From NCBI RefSeq assembly GCF_008831285.2, contig NC_045147.1, positions 16,656,854 to 16,720,853 of the forward strand: a stretch of DNA of 64,000 bases, read 5' to 3'. Below the pieces are notes generated by a model. That model did no database searches, had not been told where the DNA came from, and saw nothing but the letters and a program-made list of their open reading frames with translations. The position numbers were made by a program, and so were the translations under genes. This stretch comes from Nymphaea colorata (taxonomy: Eukaryota > Streptophyta > Magnoliopsida > Nymphaeales > Nymphaeaceae). Positions 34,353-46,900 of the stretch are shown in pieces (positions within the stretch are counted from its first letter, which is position 1; each line of letters opens with the position of its first letter).

Positions 34353-36373
34353 AGGCATGAGAATTGGTGAAACAAACATTCTCTAAAAAGGCTAAGTGAC
34401 GAATACCCAAATCTTGATATCTGTAGTAAAATATACAAGATCTTGTCATATTCTGCCAATTAAACATAATCTAAGATGCTAAGTAGCAAAATACCCAAAT
34501 TTTTGGTTCTTTAGTGAAAAAAGCAAGATCCCGGGTCTTGTTTCCCAAATCTAGATCGTAAGAACTGTACTATAATAGGATTGGTTGCATTGGAAAAAAG
34601 GTTTTCTTTATGTTGGTGATTGTTGAGCACTCGAAAGGAATTTTTCAAGGCTTTCGACAAATTGATATTATTGAAAAATGAGTTCCAATAGCAACTGAAT
34701 CGTGCACTTGGGAGTTCGTGCAAGATTTAGCCCCTCAAATCTCAAGAGTGCAAGTTGTTTTCATCAATTATAACAATATAATTTCACTTAGTGGTTCCTC
34801 TCATAAAATAAACGCCAGTTGGATGATTGGTATACGAGATTGACTACCCCTCAAAGAGTTGGTGCAGGATTTAGCCCCCCGCCCCTGCCATCCCGCTAAT
34901 TTTTTTAAATTATGCGTAAAATAAAACAAAAATATATTCATCTTATATAAAAATTTTGCAAAATTATATTTCGGCCTCTACCAAAATTTTGAAACTATAA
35001 TTTGACCTCCTTCATGAAGAATTCTCAGCTCTACTCTTGATGGGGCAGGTTCTTGGAACACTATAACAAGTTTTTCATAAATATATTTCATTTTTTGAGA
35101 AGATTCATGAGACAAAAATAATGTATTACAATTACCAAACAACCCCAAAAAAAGCTGGTTACTTCGCCACTTCCTTACCTTCTAATTTTTCATCTTCCCA
35201 TGTATATTTTAGAAGATGAAAATATTATTTTATTATAACCGGGCCGTTAAGGATTATAATTTTTTTAATTTTAATAATATATATTTATTACTAACAAATA
35301 TATTTTATATTAAAATTTATTTTATAATTTTCAAAAAATATTATTTTATTATAGCCGGGCCGAGCCTGGGTTTCAGATGTTGGGATGGGCTGGCATGGCC
35401 GGGCCCGATGCCCAATCTTGCATAGCATAATTGGTCGGGTTAACAGGTTAGTGAGAGCCCGACCAAGAGTTCGATTCCTATAAGCTCTATTTCTCTAGAC
35501 TACAAACAGTGGCAATGTAATACTCTAGTTGTAGAGATGTTAATGGATCAGATTTGATTCAGACATTCCCCTAACTGTATATGCTTGTTCGGATATTCAC
35601 ATATTCGGATTCAAATATGAACAAAAAAAGTATATCCAAATCGGAATCCAATTTCATAATCCAAAGCTGATTTTTGTATTCATATCTGAATCTGAATTTT
35701 AAACCGAGTCTAGCTGATTTCAAAATACAAGATTATTGAATATGTGATATTTATTTAAAACTAAATCATGTTCGAATCTAAATCTGATCGGATATTTATA
35801 TATATCCAAATCTAAATCTGAACAATCGGATGACATTTCTTAAGTCTGAATTTGATCCAACTTCTTAATCAGATATTAATTTTTTTTCACATCTGATTTT
35901 TTTAGAACGTTTCGATCGAATATCCAATACAAATCGGAAATATTGACATTGCCGTTGGGTTTTTGGAAGATTTTTGAATGTTGTGGAACTAATCTTTGCA
36001 ATCGGTCTCTAAGTTACGCCCAGGTGGGCCTTAACTTCAGTATCCACTTTAGCTAATTCTCAAACTTTTCCATCACGTTTCTAATGTTTATGTAATTACA
36101 TGAGATTCATGAATTGGTCAAATCTTCCTTGTTCTCTCTCTCTCATATATATATATAGTGATTCTAGTTATTTAGAGTCACCTAGCTATCTAACTAGTGT
36201 TATCGATTTGATGCAGATAAATGGTTGAGAGAAATACATGAAAAAAAAAAGTTGAAACTGATAATAGATGATGAAAATGCCTATCACGTTTTTTTCTTTA
36301 TTTTTTTCTTAAAATGATGGGTCAAACAGTTCTAATTAGATGGCTGAGTGACTTTAATATTTAAATGACATCA

Positions 36374-36478
<105 letters not shown>

Positions 36479-37971
36479 TCACCCAAATCTTCCCTGCTCT
36501 CTCTCTCTCTTTCATCCTTCCTCTCCCCTTCTTCCTCCGACAACCACGGTGGCTGCCCCTGCCGATGATGGCAGGTTTGCCGAGGCTCTGTCAAGTGGTG
36601 CCACCCAGCAGAGTACCGATGGGTTCACCAGAAACCCTGCTAGGGCTCCACTTTTCCTCCACCCATATCGAGTTGAGAGTTTGGGGCAAGTGATCAAATT
36701 AGTTATTTTACCTATAAGGCCACGTTTGATGCACATGGATTTTAGCATCAGGGTAAAATTGCCGATTTTGTACGGCTTTTCGTGATGCAATCAATCGCAG
36801 TAAAAATCTCCTCGCCGAAACCCCTCCTTTACCGTGGATTTTTTTTTGCCCGTTCGGGCTTTGTCTGTTCTCACGCCGCACGCGATGGAGCAGCCGGCGA
36901 TTCCACCCTGGCTTCTCCATTTTCATTTTCGCAGTGGACAGCCTGCGAACTCTCCCTCTCCGTGCAGGGGAACTCACTCTCCGGCGACCACTTGCTTTTC
37001 CGGCGACAAAAAGTTCTCCTGCAACGTGCGGCTGATCCAGGTGAGGCTCTATTTGTTATGCCCGCGTTAAGATGGGCTGTTTGGGAACCCTACCGCCTCT
37101 CTTCTTGCTCATTCGGGTGAATAGAGGAGGAGTTAAGAGAGAATGAGGAAGGGAGAGAATGAGAGCCAAAGAGAGCGAGAGAGAGAATGAAAGAGTGAGA
37201 AAGGGAGCACGAGAGACGAGGAAGGGGGACGGAAGAGAAGAGGGGGGATAGAGAGAGAGAGAGGAACGCGAGGAAGAAGAAGGGCACTAATAGTAATGGT
37301 AAAATCGTTTGAGATTTTCAATTTTTTATTTTAATCGTTAATTTTTCTTTTGGATTAATGGTTTGGGCAATTAGCTTGCCCATCTGAATAAAGGAATTCC
37401 AGTTTTAACAATTGATGGCATGAGTTTTGTGACGTAGAAAAATTAGTACGTTGGGTAAATTTTGGGGTTTTCCTTTCGATATGAAGAAAAATTGAGTGAT
37501 GAGTGTGGGAGAGCCTTGTAACAGTATATGAATCACTCTTTTACTCTGCTGGCTTCGATTACTGCCTGCTCATGTATCTTTTCTGCAAAACTAAGGAAGC
37601 TTCGGTCAGCTTTCAAGGATGGGGGTTCTGTTACTGCTGGAAATGCTTCTGAGATCAGGTCTGCATTTACTTTTACTCTGCATAACTAGCTGATTGTGTT
37701 ATATGATTTATTCCCAGTAGTTGTGACATAGTGTCCAGCTCAAAACATTTGTTGCACATGATGCTTTTAGTTTGAATAATTTTTTCTGATGTTATGGGGA
37801 AAAGAATCATCACGATTCTGTGTTTCTGTGAGTTTTTTTTTTGAGTTTTTTTTTTGCTAGCCAAGAAAAACGTAAACTTTATTCTTGTTCTGCTTAGCTT
37901 ATGTTGGATCTCTCCAGCTTCCCAATCACATTTTCTTCTTATTGATGTCAAAATACCAAGTTACCTGCAGG

Positions 37972-39115
37972 CTATGTCACACGGATACGGCTGGGAAGGT
38001 CAAGTACCGGCGTCGACACGCCGACACGGGGATCCCGACACGGGGACACCGCAGGATACGTTTTGGATCGGGTCTGGGTCAGACCCGATCCAAACCAACC
38101 CGATTTTCTTTTAAACCGTCGTTTTCTCTTTACGCGACTTTACCCTCCGACAGTCGACTTTCCTTACCTCGACGACTTCCACGGCAGCACAGTTCGGCAA
38201 TGGCGGGCGACGGCGACGGCGACATCTGGTGGCGTCCGGCGGCAGCCGGCGACAGACAGGTAAGTGTTTTATCTATTATTTTCGACATTAGAAGTTAGGG
38301 TTTCAACTTTCATTTAGGGATTTTTTAGATTGGGTATTTCTTACCGATTTTGGGATGTTTTGGTTTGAAGATTGGACGGTTAAGGATCCTATTCTTCACT
38401 GCTATGTGCGATATTTTCTTTTTTTTGTTTGATTTTGGGATTTGGGGATTTTGCCGATTTGGGGATTTTGCCTTCGTTGTTGTTGATGATGCTAGATATG
38501 TAGCCTTCGTTGTTGTTGATGATGCTAGATATGTAGCCTTCGTTGTTGTTGAAGATGCTAGATATGTAGCAGGTTCAGCTACATAATCGATCGCAGCTAG
38601 ATATTATAGATGAACTCGGCTGTTGTTGGGAAATTAATGATTCTATTGGCTTCTAGCATGCAATCTAGATGGCATTAACATATAAAATGTTAATTTTAGA
38701 AGTTTAACATGATAGTATGCATATTTCCTCGGCTGTTTTATTTCAGACGTTTTATGTTCATTATATGTTTTGTAACTGCATGTTTATGTTCATTATATGT
38801 TTAATGTAGTATGGCGAGGAAAGGAAAAACAGTGTCTCAGTCTCAACCTACAAGTTGTGGTTCTGGAGGTTCTGGATCAGCTGCGTCTATTGCACAGCCA
38901 CTTTGTTTGAGACTTTCTTGCTTATGTCTTAGTAGTTATCACTTTTGAGATTGGTGATGAACAATGTTTTGTTTGAGACTTTCTTTATTATCATTTTTAA
39001 TTTTTTTGAATATAATATTCACCGTATCCGCGTATCCTAAAATTTGGAAAATGCCGTGTCCCCGTACCCGTACCCGTATCTATAGGATACCCGTACCCGT
39101 ATCCGTGTGACATAG
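37972..39115. mobile_element. Nested hAT-like element (1.14 kb)
   Basis: A perfect 19-bp TIR, CTATGTCACACGGATACGG, is present at both ends, flanked by CCTGCAGG on each side (37964-37971 and 39116-39123). An 8-bp target duplication is the hAT signature. Because CCTGCAGG is itself palindromic, the inverted repeat can also be read as 27 bp. The subterminal regions are rich in CCCGTACC and GACACGGGG. No transposase was seen. Confidence 0.7.
38471..38569 (+). repeat. 33-bp minisatellite, three units
   Basis: Three adjacent 33-bp units (38471, 38504, 38537) begin CCTTCGTTGTTGTTGATGAT, with one A/T difference in the third unit. In one frame each encodes the 11-residue unit AFVVVDDARYV. The surrounding frame (38350-38586) has no other homology. 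Confidence 0.9.
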
Positions 39116-39729
39116 CCTGCAGGTAGGAGGATTTCTTTCCAGGCTTGTAGTGACAGCAACGATAACAACTTTCATAATGCAACGGTCAATTTTTTTGTCC
39201 ATGAAAAAGTTTTCTTGCATACCAAACATTGAATATTTTACCCTTCAAAAAAATTCCAGGCCATCAAACATGGCCTGAAACAAGGAAAAGAAAAATTTAC
39301 CATCTTTTCAGTTTACCGTGGAGAATTTTCCTTGAAAAAATTCCCCCTCAAAAGAATCCAGGCCATCAAACGTGTAACGGAAAATTTTTCCGAATATTCA
39401 AGGATCTAGAACTGCTGCTTTGGGTCTACGGTAGCATACAAATCCTAAACATCTTTAGTTTATTTTTAATGGTAGAAAGTCATGTTTTATGTCATGCTCT
39501 TGATAAAAAGGAATGAATCATGTTGCTTCTTGCATTGCCGCTCATTTTAACATACTAATACTGTCATTCTAAACTATTATTTAATTCAGGTGAATCACTA
39601 ATGCCTTTCCCAAGAAAGTCTCATTGGTGGAATTGATGAGATACGTTTGATTTGCTTTTAGACGTTGAAAGAAAACGCTAACAATAGAGAATAGACAAAA
39701 GCAAGTGAAGAATATAAGAAGGATGGGCA

Positions 39730-42002
39730 TTAATCATATAACCACACATTAAGTCTTTTGAGCCATATAGACTGGAGCAACATATGTATGACATCAAACC
39801 TCTTGGGAGGGTCATTAATCACAAAGTGCTTCTAACCTTCATGACATTTGCTTGCAACTTCAAGTATGAATGTTCAGGAATGTTAATCAGAATCTCTTTA
39901 AGTTTGGGTATTTTTGAACTGGAATTGAAACTGAAAACTGAGACCAATCTAGAACATCATGAAGCGGAACACGTAGCCATCGAAAATCGGCACCGGCACG
40001 CAACCAGCCAGTATGGATTCAATGACCCTGGGACTGGCGACTTCATACCCACTTAGGTAGAGACAGTACTTGGTGTTCATGTTGGACAACTGATTTGAAT
40101 CATGCCTAGGCGTCACCATAATATTGAAATAATAGCTGAATCTGAATCTGCACGCATAGCCTTCCCAGGCCTGCTCTAGAAAAATGGATGGACAGCTCAT
40201 ACTTTTGATGTTAGGAAACCATAACACACATTGGAAAAAGTGATTTAAGAATGGATTCATTGAGATCGACATTAATTAATGAGTGGATCTTTGTAACCTG
40301 GTATGCTGGAGACTATGCTCATGCTGGTGAGTCTGTGAGGGCACAAATCTAGGATCTTGGATTGATGAGGATTGATGGAGAGATGAGGTCCAATGTTGTT
40401 CTCTTGATCCCACAACCTTGAGCAAATCTTGATTGAGCAAATCTTGATTAAACATTTATTGCCTCAAGAGTGCAATTAAATGGCATTATAAGGTAGTGCA
40501 TAGTTGGTTGAGTTAAGGGCATGTATAAGGTAGGTTTTTAGTTTGATTCTTATTTGTGTCATAAGTGATGTGACACTGTATCTAAGTTGAAGGGTGCACT
40601 ATCACCATCGGTAATGTTAAAGAAGTCTAGAACCCCAAAGGTAGGGGGAATTGAGGGACCTTTGGGTTTCTTTTTTGGTGGTGGATTGTTAACCTCCTTC
40701 TCACCTCCACTGAGTGCAATGACAAGAATGCACTTGTTAGTCATTAAAACTAAATTAAGTGCATGACTGAAGGATGATTTTGATAAAGACCTATTAATAT
40801 TGTATAGTTTGTAGAATGTGGCATTGGAATTAGCACATGCAAACTTGCTGCTTCCAATCACTGTTTACAGCTAGTTGATGTGAGGAATAATGGCTGGTGC
40901 AAATGTGCTTTCCACAAAGGCTTCGAATAACGGGTTAAGAAGTAAAGAAAAACTGAAGGAATGTGGTGGAGATTCTGATGACTGCTCACATTCGGTGAAG
41001 ATCCACAACGCCGGCCTTGGAGGCGACAAACCTTCTCATTCTTTGAACACTGAAAGGGAGGAAGTAGAGCAAGGCCTGCTCTGGATCACTGGTGATAAAA
41101 GGGCAGCCTCTGCTTGTCCATCTCTTGGATGAAATGGCCCTCAATCGAGTACACTCTCATGCTAGACCCGTCATGGAAAATGGGCGGCTCCCCTTCCCTG
41201 TAGATCCATATCTTCAGCCTCTTCTCCATCTCTATGTAGCTCCTGTTTACACCAGGCATGGCTGCTCAATAACTTGATCAGTAACAAGATTCAAATGCCA
41301 TGTACAAATTATAAGCTTGTTGCTAAAAGACTCTTGAAGTGGTCAAGGCCTGATCAACTCCTAGGAAGCTTGATCACTAGTTCTTTTTACTTTTTGTAAA
41401 AGAAGTCAAATACAAAGTTGATTTACTGATGAAATGCATAAGAATTGTGGTATATGGCCCCCTTCGGCATGAGGCACTGGCGCTTCTGAGAAATGTAGTT
41501 TCTCGCCAGAACAGCCCTTCTAATGGTCGCCCTCGACCTGGCAAGACCCTCCTCCAATTTCTCCAACCTGCTCGTCTCAACACCTCTGCCTCTCTTCTTC
41601 CTCTGCAGCCAAAGAGGATAGTTACAGTCAGAAAAAACTGGTTGGCCATTTCAATTGATCAGTGAAAGAAGATAAAAAGAGTTTAATTAGCTGAGCTCGA
41701 ATTCCTACTGTAATCACTAAAGCATTCGAGACGGTGCTGAGTGTGGCGTTGGGCGTTGCAGGGGCAGACTCGATGGGAGGCGCAGGCATCAGTGCTGGGG
41801 CAAAGTCAGTGGGAGGGACAGGCATGGGTGCTGGAGAAGAATCAGTGGGAGCAGGGGCAGACATGGTTACAAGGAAGAGATGAAAGAAGGAAGTCCGGAG
41901 GAACTTGTTCCGCTGCCATTGTAGGAATCGAAGTCGGCCACAGACAGCATGAGCACCAACAGGAAAAGAAAGGCTGACAAGGCTCCTCTCATATTGCAGC
42001 AT
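39730..42002 (-). pseudogene. GT47 exostosin-like glycosyltransferase pseudogene (copy B)
   Basis: Minus-strand pieces follow the order of a plant GT47 gene. A possible N terminus (42002 leftwards) has a hydrophobic stretch and a Pro/Ala-rich stem. Next come LEKLEEGLARSRATIRRAV and MPKGAIYHNSYAFHQ (41445-41610), then [20 protein letters not shown] with FLPFSVQRM (41050-41260), and the catalytic-domain end with CPS-like [11 protein letters not shown] (39960-40080). The tail to a stop at 39730-39732 has a one-base loss near 39838. The donor after YAFHQ reads CAG|TAAAT, a further exon between 40100 and 40890 is unrecognisable, and CLCPSGYE has become CLYLSGYE. Homologues are Golgi type II membrane proteins that build wall polysaccharides. 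Confidence 0.7.
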
Positions 42003-43680
42003 GCGCTTCTGCTTCTCCTTCTTGGGGCTCCGTCAGAGCAACCAACAGCAGCCTGCTACCGCCGTTGGTCTGAAAAACTCTTCGCACCAACATGCGTGGG
42101 CGGTACGTTTCAAACCACTTCTTGTTTCTGCCCCCATTGAATAGATGCAATTAAATTAAATTCGTGTAAACTTGTTATGACGTTTAGGTGCTTAAAAATT
42201 GTCTATAATGTGAACATCTTCAGGCCCTACTTACTTAACACCATTTATATATAGCATGGAAAGTGAAAGTGGTTTAGTTTCAAAAGTAAGCACTATGCCT
42301 TGGAATATGTTAATACATGCAATGTTTATGTTCATAACTGCCAAGACAAAGCTTAGGGCTAAAAGTCTATCATCTTGAGATATATGATATTATATAATGC
42401 TTTTCCATATGGACTTTTCTTTCTTTTAAATGAGACTGTTCACTTTATAGAAGGAGATCATTAAAAAAAAAAAAAGTATTATTACAGCTTTCCAATTGAC
42501 GTAACCCATTTTCTATTATGATTCAAGGGTAATGAAGGTGGATGCATATTTTGATAAGTGTGGACAACTTCATGCCCCTACCATAGACCTTATTGTAAAT
42601 TGCATTGACAGAAAGTCATATCTCCACAATAAATGCTTGACTCGAATGCTTAGACCACGGAAAATTTATGGGGTCATTGCTTGGGAAAGAAGTATTGCTT
42701 ACTGCACTTGGAGTCTAACTAACCATGTTCTTAAGTTCGTCACGTTACTTGAAACCATAGGCCAGTTTTGCAATTTCTAATCTAAATCTAATCTGGCTAG
42801 ATTGGCTCAAGAAAACCCAAAACCCCCATTTAGACAAAAGAACAAGAAAAATTCTAATTCTGTATCTAAGTTTAATATTTTGTGCAGTTAATTAAATTTA
42901 ACAATATCTTAATTTCATACATACGTCCTAATATGATTCCCACATATGTTAATGAGCCAGGGTTGGTAATGAAAGCTGTCATCCAATTAAGACCCAAAGT
43001 GGGTCATGGCTACCATGCCTGCAGTCACGCTTTGACTCTTACAAGATGTAAAGAAATCTGTCGCCGGTCTCAAAACAATTTTGTTCTTTAAGAGAAAGTG
43101 AAAAATTTATTGAAAAAATTCCCAAGGACCAACAAAGACACATCTGAATTTTAAACTGTCCGATTGCTTGAATTTTGAAAGAAATTCAAATGCAAGTGTC
43201 CTTTTGTTGTACCAAGAAAAGTTGAAAGGCTTTTTGGAAAGAAAAATCTTGTGCATCTAATTCATTTGCAGCAGTAATTCCTACATTTAGCTACTTGAAG
43301 AAGCAATGGTGTTAGATTGTGATGCTGGTTTTAGCTCCGATCCATTGTAGGCTATAAGGGGGAATGAAAGAACAGTTTGTGAATGTCCAAATATTCAACA
43401 AATGTGTTTCAAAAACTAAAGCAGATTCATGTAACACGAGTTTTAGTAATTCATGCGTTTATCCCAATTCAAAGTTATTGTTATATTATCCAAAGACGTT
43501 TAATTAGGTCCGGACCCACCCGTATCGAGATTCAAAATCCCCTTCCTGACTGGTTGGACCCACCCGGTTTGTACCGAGTCGAGTCCAAGGTTTTGAATTC
43601 TAGCGCAACGTCCAAGTCAATGTCAACGGTCGAGTCTCCCTCCTTTCTTCTTCCCTCCCCCGCGTAAACCTGGTCGAAGG
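42003..43680. other. Intergenic between GT47 remnant and XLG
   Basis: AT-rich, with short frames only (for example 42532-42780). No gene was recognised. It presumably includes the distal XLG promoter. Confidence 0.4.
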
Positions 43681-43933
43681 TGTTTAGTGGTGATGGATGA
43701 CCGCGTCTCTCTCTCTCTCTCTCTCTCCCCCCACTTTTATTTCTTCTTCTCTCCTCGATTTCCCACGCTTGACTTTCAAAACGTCTTCAACTTGCAGTCT
43801 TTCGAGAAAGGACACATTCAGGGAAGTAGAGTTTTAAATTTCCATTATTGGGGAGAAGAGATTCAGGGGCTTGAGGTTCAGGCATTTGGGAAGTTCGGGT
43901 TCGGAATTCTGAGGGTTAGAGAGAGAGAGAGGG
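43681..43933 (+). promoter_or_regulatory. XLG 5' leader region
   Basis: It contains a (CT)n tract at about 43711-43727 and a GA run just before the ATG, typical of plant leaders. I did not find an unambiguous TATA box, so the transcription start is unknown. The pseudogene copy has lost this region. Confidence 0.4.
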
Positions 43934-46900
43934 ATGGCGGACATGGTGTCTCAGAAATCATGGGAAGAGTTCCTGAGGAAGATGCTTCCTCCTGGTGCCA
44001 TCTTGCCCGACTATGACCATCTGGACTACTCCATCGCCCTCGAATACGAAGGGCCACCTCTCGCCTGCGACCTCCCTCAGGTCGCGCCGGTCGACCTTCG
44101 TTTCGTCAGTGTCACGCTTCCGGCGTCCCCGACGGTTGATTCCTCCCTGCCCGTCCCTGTAGTGGAGCCACTCCCTCTCCGTGTTACTCGTTTTAATCGC
44201 TCCAACCGTGCCCATTGCCAACCTATAGACGCAAATCAGGCGACCCCTCCTCCAAGAAAACCGCGTGATCGTCGTTCCGACGACTCTACTCCTGCTGTGC
44301 CTTGTAATGTGCGTAAAGTTGGCAATGGCGTCATTGGTTCGAATGATAGAGATGCAAAGAATTCAGATGCGGTAACCCCACAATTGGCATCGGACGACCG
44401 CGACCATAAAGTGTCGAATCACCTTCCTACTTCGTCTGCTTCTAGTTATGGAGTTTCTTCCTCAGACTGCAAGTCGGCAGCTCCGGAAACAGGGGACTCC
44501 TGCAACGGAACCGTGTTATCCGAGAGAGTGAGTCACGACTTGGAGAGCTCGGATGATGTTTCTGCGATTGCTGCTTCTATTTCGTGTTCTGTCGGGCTGA
44601 AAAACATCTGTAAGTCGGGTTTAGAACCAGAGGATTCTGACAGAAGAACTGTCCTCTCGGAACCAGAGGAAAATTGTGCTGTTTCAAGTTTGAAAGGTAT
44701 TGGATCATCTTCTTTGCCTGATTCTGGAACTGATTGTTCTAGTCATCACTCTCAGTCGATGGGAGTGGAAGCAAAAATTCCCCATGAAGCCTCTGTTTCT
44801 GAAACAAAAGATGATGAAAATAGTTCGGACCATGTTGGACCATCCAACTTGCGCGCTTCTATACCAGGTCACTCTGAGGAAGTAGAAATGGAGGCATCAG
44901 ATAAGGCCATCTCCACCCGCAACTCTGATGACGAACATGAATCGGCTTTGGGGTCGAAGAGGCTTCACTCTGTTGTTTCATCCCCATCTTCAGTGGATGA
45001 GCGTACCTCATTGCCTTTGTGTCCCCCTGCTGCATCCACATCTTCCCCGAGCAATAGAATGAACCAGAGAGCCAACAGGAGGAGGCGAGTAATGCCTGTG
45101 ACGTTCGACACAATGGACGACTCTGAAGTTGATGATTCAGAGTTTTCTCTGTCAAGAACCGTGGATTCGTCCTCCCACGAATTCACTGATGGTGGATCTC
45201 GTCATCGAGGTGTCTTATGTAAGCCAAGAAAGAAACACATCTGTTCCAGGTGCGGGAGAGGAGTTTTCTTCAAGGGAACGTTGTCCTGCTTGGCGTGTGG
45301 AGCTGGGTACTGTGGCAACTGTGTACTCAGGGCCATGGGTTCAATGCCTGAAGGAAGGAAGTGCATTACTTGCATTGGGCAACCAATTGATGAATCAAAA
45401 AGGTCGAGGCTTGGCAGACCTTCGAGATTGTTGCATCAGCTTTACTGTCCTTTGGAGATCAAGCAAATCATGAAGGCAGAGATTGAGTGCCCTTCCAATC
45501 AACTGCGTTCCGAGCAGATCATTGTCAACGACAGGCCACTTAGTCGAGAAGAATTGGCGGAGTTGCAGGGCTGCCCCATACCCCCAAGAAGGTTGAAGCC
45601 AGGGAGATACTGGTACGACAAGGACTCAGGGTTCTGGGGAAAGGTGAGTTTCTCTTTTCTTATGCTTGAAAAATGCATTTCCTTTTGTTTCTATTTTGAC
45701 ACTGAATTCCTGATTTGTTTGGGATGCATGTGATGTTGAATAACAGGAGGGTAGAAAGCCTGATATGATCATAAGTTCTAAGTTGACTATTGGAGGAAAA
45801 CTCCAGGCAAAGGCGAGCAATGGGAACACTGAAGTTTACTTCAACGGCCGAGAAATTACAAAGGAAGAACGAAAAGTGCTACAAGTAAGATTATGGTTTC
45901 CGTTTCATGACTTATAAGCTGATCTTTGGAGAAAATTTTTATGAAGCTCTTATTTATCTGCTAAATGAATGTTAATTTAGATGTCACCAAGATTGATAGG
46001 CAAAATGAAGTGTAGAAATCATATATCGAAAATAGTTTCCATTTTTGTTACCGAACTAGCGCATTAGTGTTTGTCTGTGTGTGTTTACGTGAGCATGAGA
46101 GAGAGACAGAGAGAGAGAGAGATCAGCTCAAAAGAATCAGAACATATTTGAACATTAAACAATAAAAGGTAAAAAATAAAGAATAAAAATATGCATGGTC
46201 GTTAGACATTTGATGGATAAGATAAAAATTTAAGGGAAATTACGAGACATTTATCCCGCAGCTGACAGTTCTTTCTTTAGTCATTCAAATGCAACTGGGA
46301 TTCACGGGCAAGATGAAATCACTTAGATGCGAGCAGGTGAAAACATATTTAGCCGTAGGATATGAATTTAGAGCCAATGTAAAATTCAATACATATTTGG
46401 ACAAGAAAATTTTGGACACTTATTGAGCTGCAAACTCGTCGCTCAAGTGTTTAATATCCGTAGGATTTGATCTAACAAATACGTCAGAGATTTAAGTTAC
46501 CACCTGTCAGTTAATGGTTTTGCTATAAATAACTACTGGTGTTGCTTCCTCTTGGTGTTTGTTATTTGAAAAATGCACTCTATAGTTTTTTTCATATCAT
46601 CTCACGAATATGAGCATGAAAAATGTTCTGAGGAATGTGTTTGATAGGCTTATGTGATGGTCATTTTCTGCCTTCCTCATTTGCTTCATTTGCTATATGA
46701 AATACCCAAGTGGATTGTTTGATTCTTGTGTTATGCAATACAAAGTACAAACTTTCATGCACATGCAAATATTATTTTTATGTTATAAGAAATACTGCAA
46801 TTTATTATGGTGGAAAATGTATTCCACTATATACTTCCTTGTATAATCCTCCACTCTTATATCATCATAAGTACTTGAATCCGTTAAGCATTTCTTGGTT

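Larger units (their letters stand above)
36718..39374. mobile_element. 2.66-kb TIR insertion with nested element
   Basis: Copy A (9400-9420) runs without interruption where copy B has this insert. TAA flanks both sides (36715-36717 and 39375-39377) and occurs once in copy A. Ends are CACGTTTGATG near the left border and its inverse CATCAAACGTG at the right, continued by CNTGGATT. The TAA target site suggests the PIF/Harbinger superfamily. The interior contains a 170-bp GA-rich tract (37130-37300), some open frames without recognisable domains and a nested hAT-like element. No transposase was recognised. Confidence 0.75.

Noticed and set aside
37855..38300. Overlapping open frames at 37854-38298 near the start of the nested hAT-like element
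   Set aside because: They cross the 8-bp target duplication and TIR at 37964-37990 and have no recognisable domain, so they are composition effects of transposon ends.
45005..45186. Antisense frames over XLG exon 1
   Set aside because: Shadows of the XLG coding sequence in other frames. No antisense splice or start context supports them.
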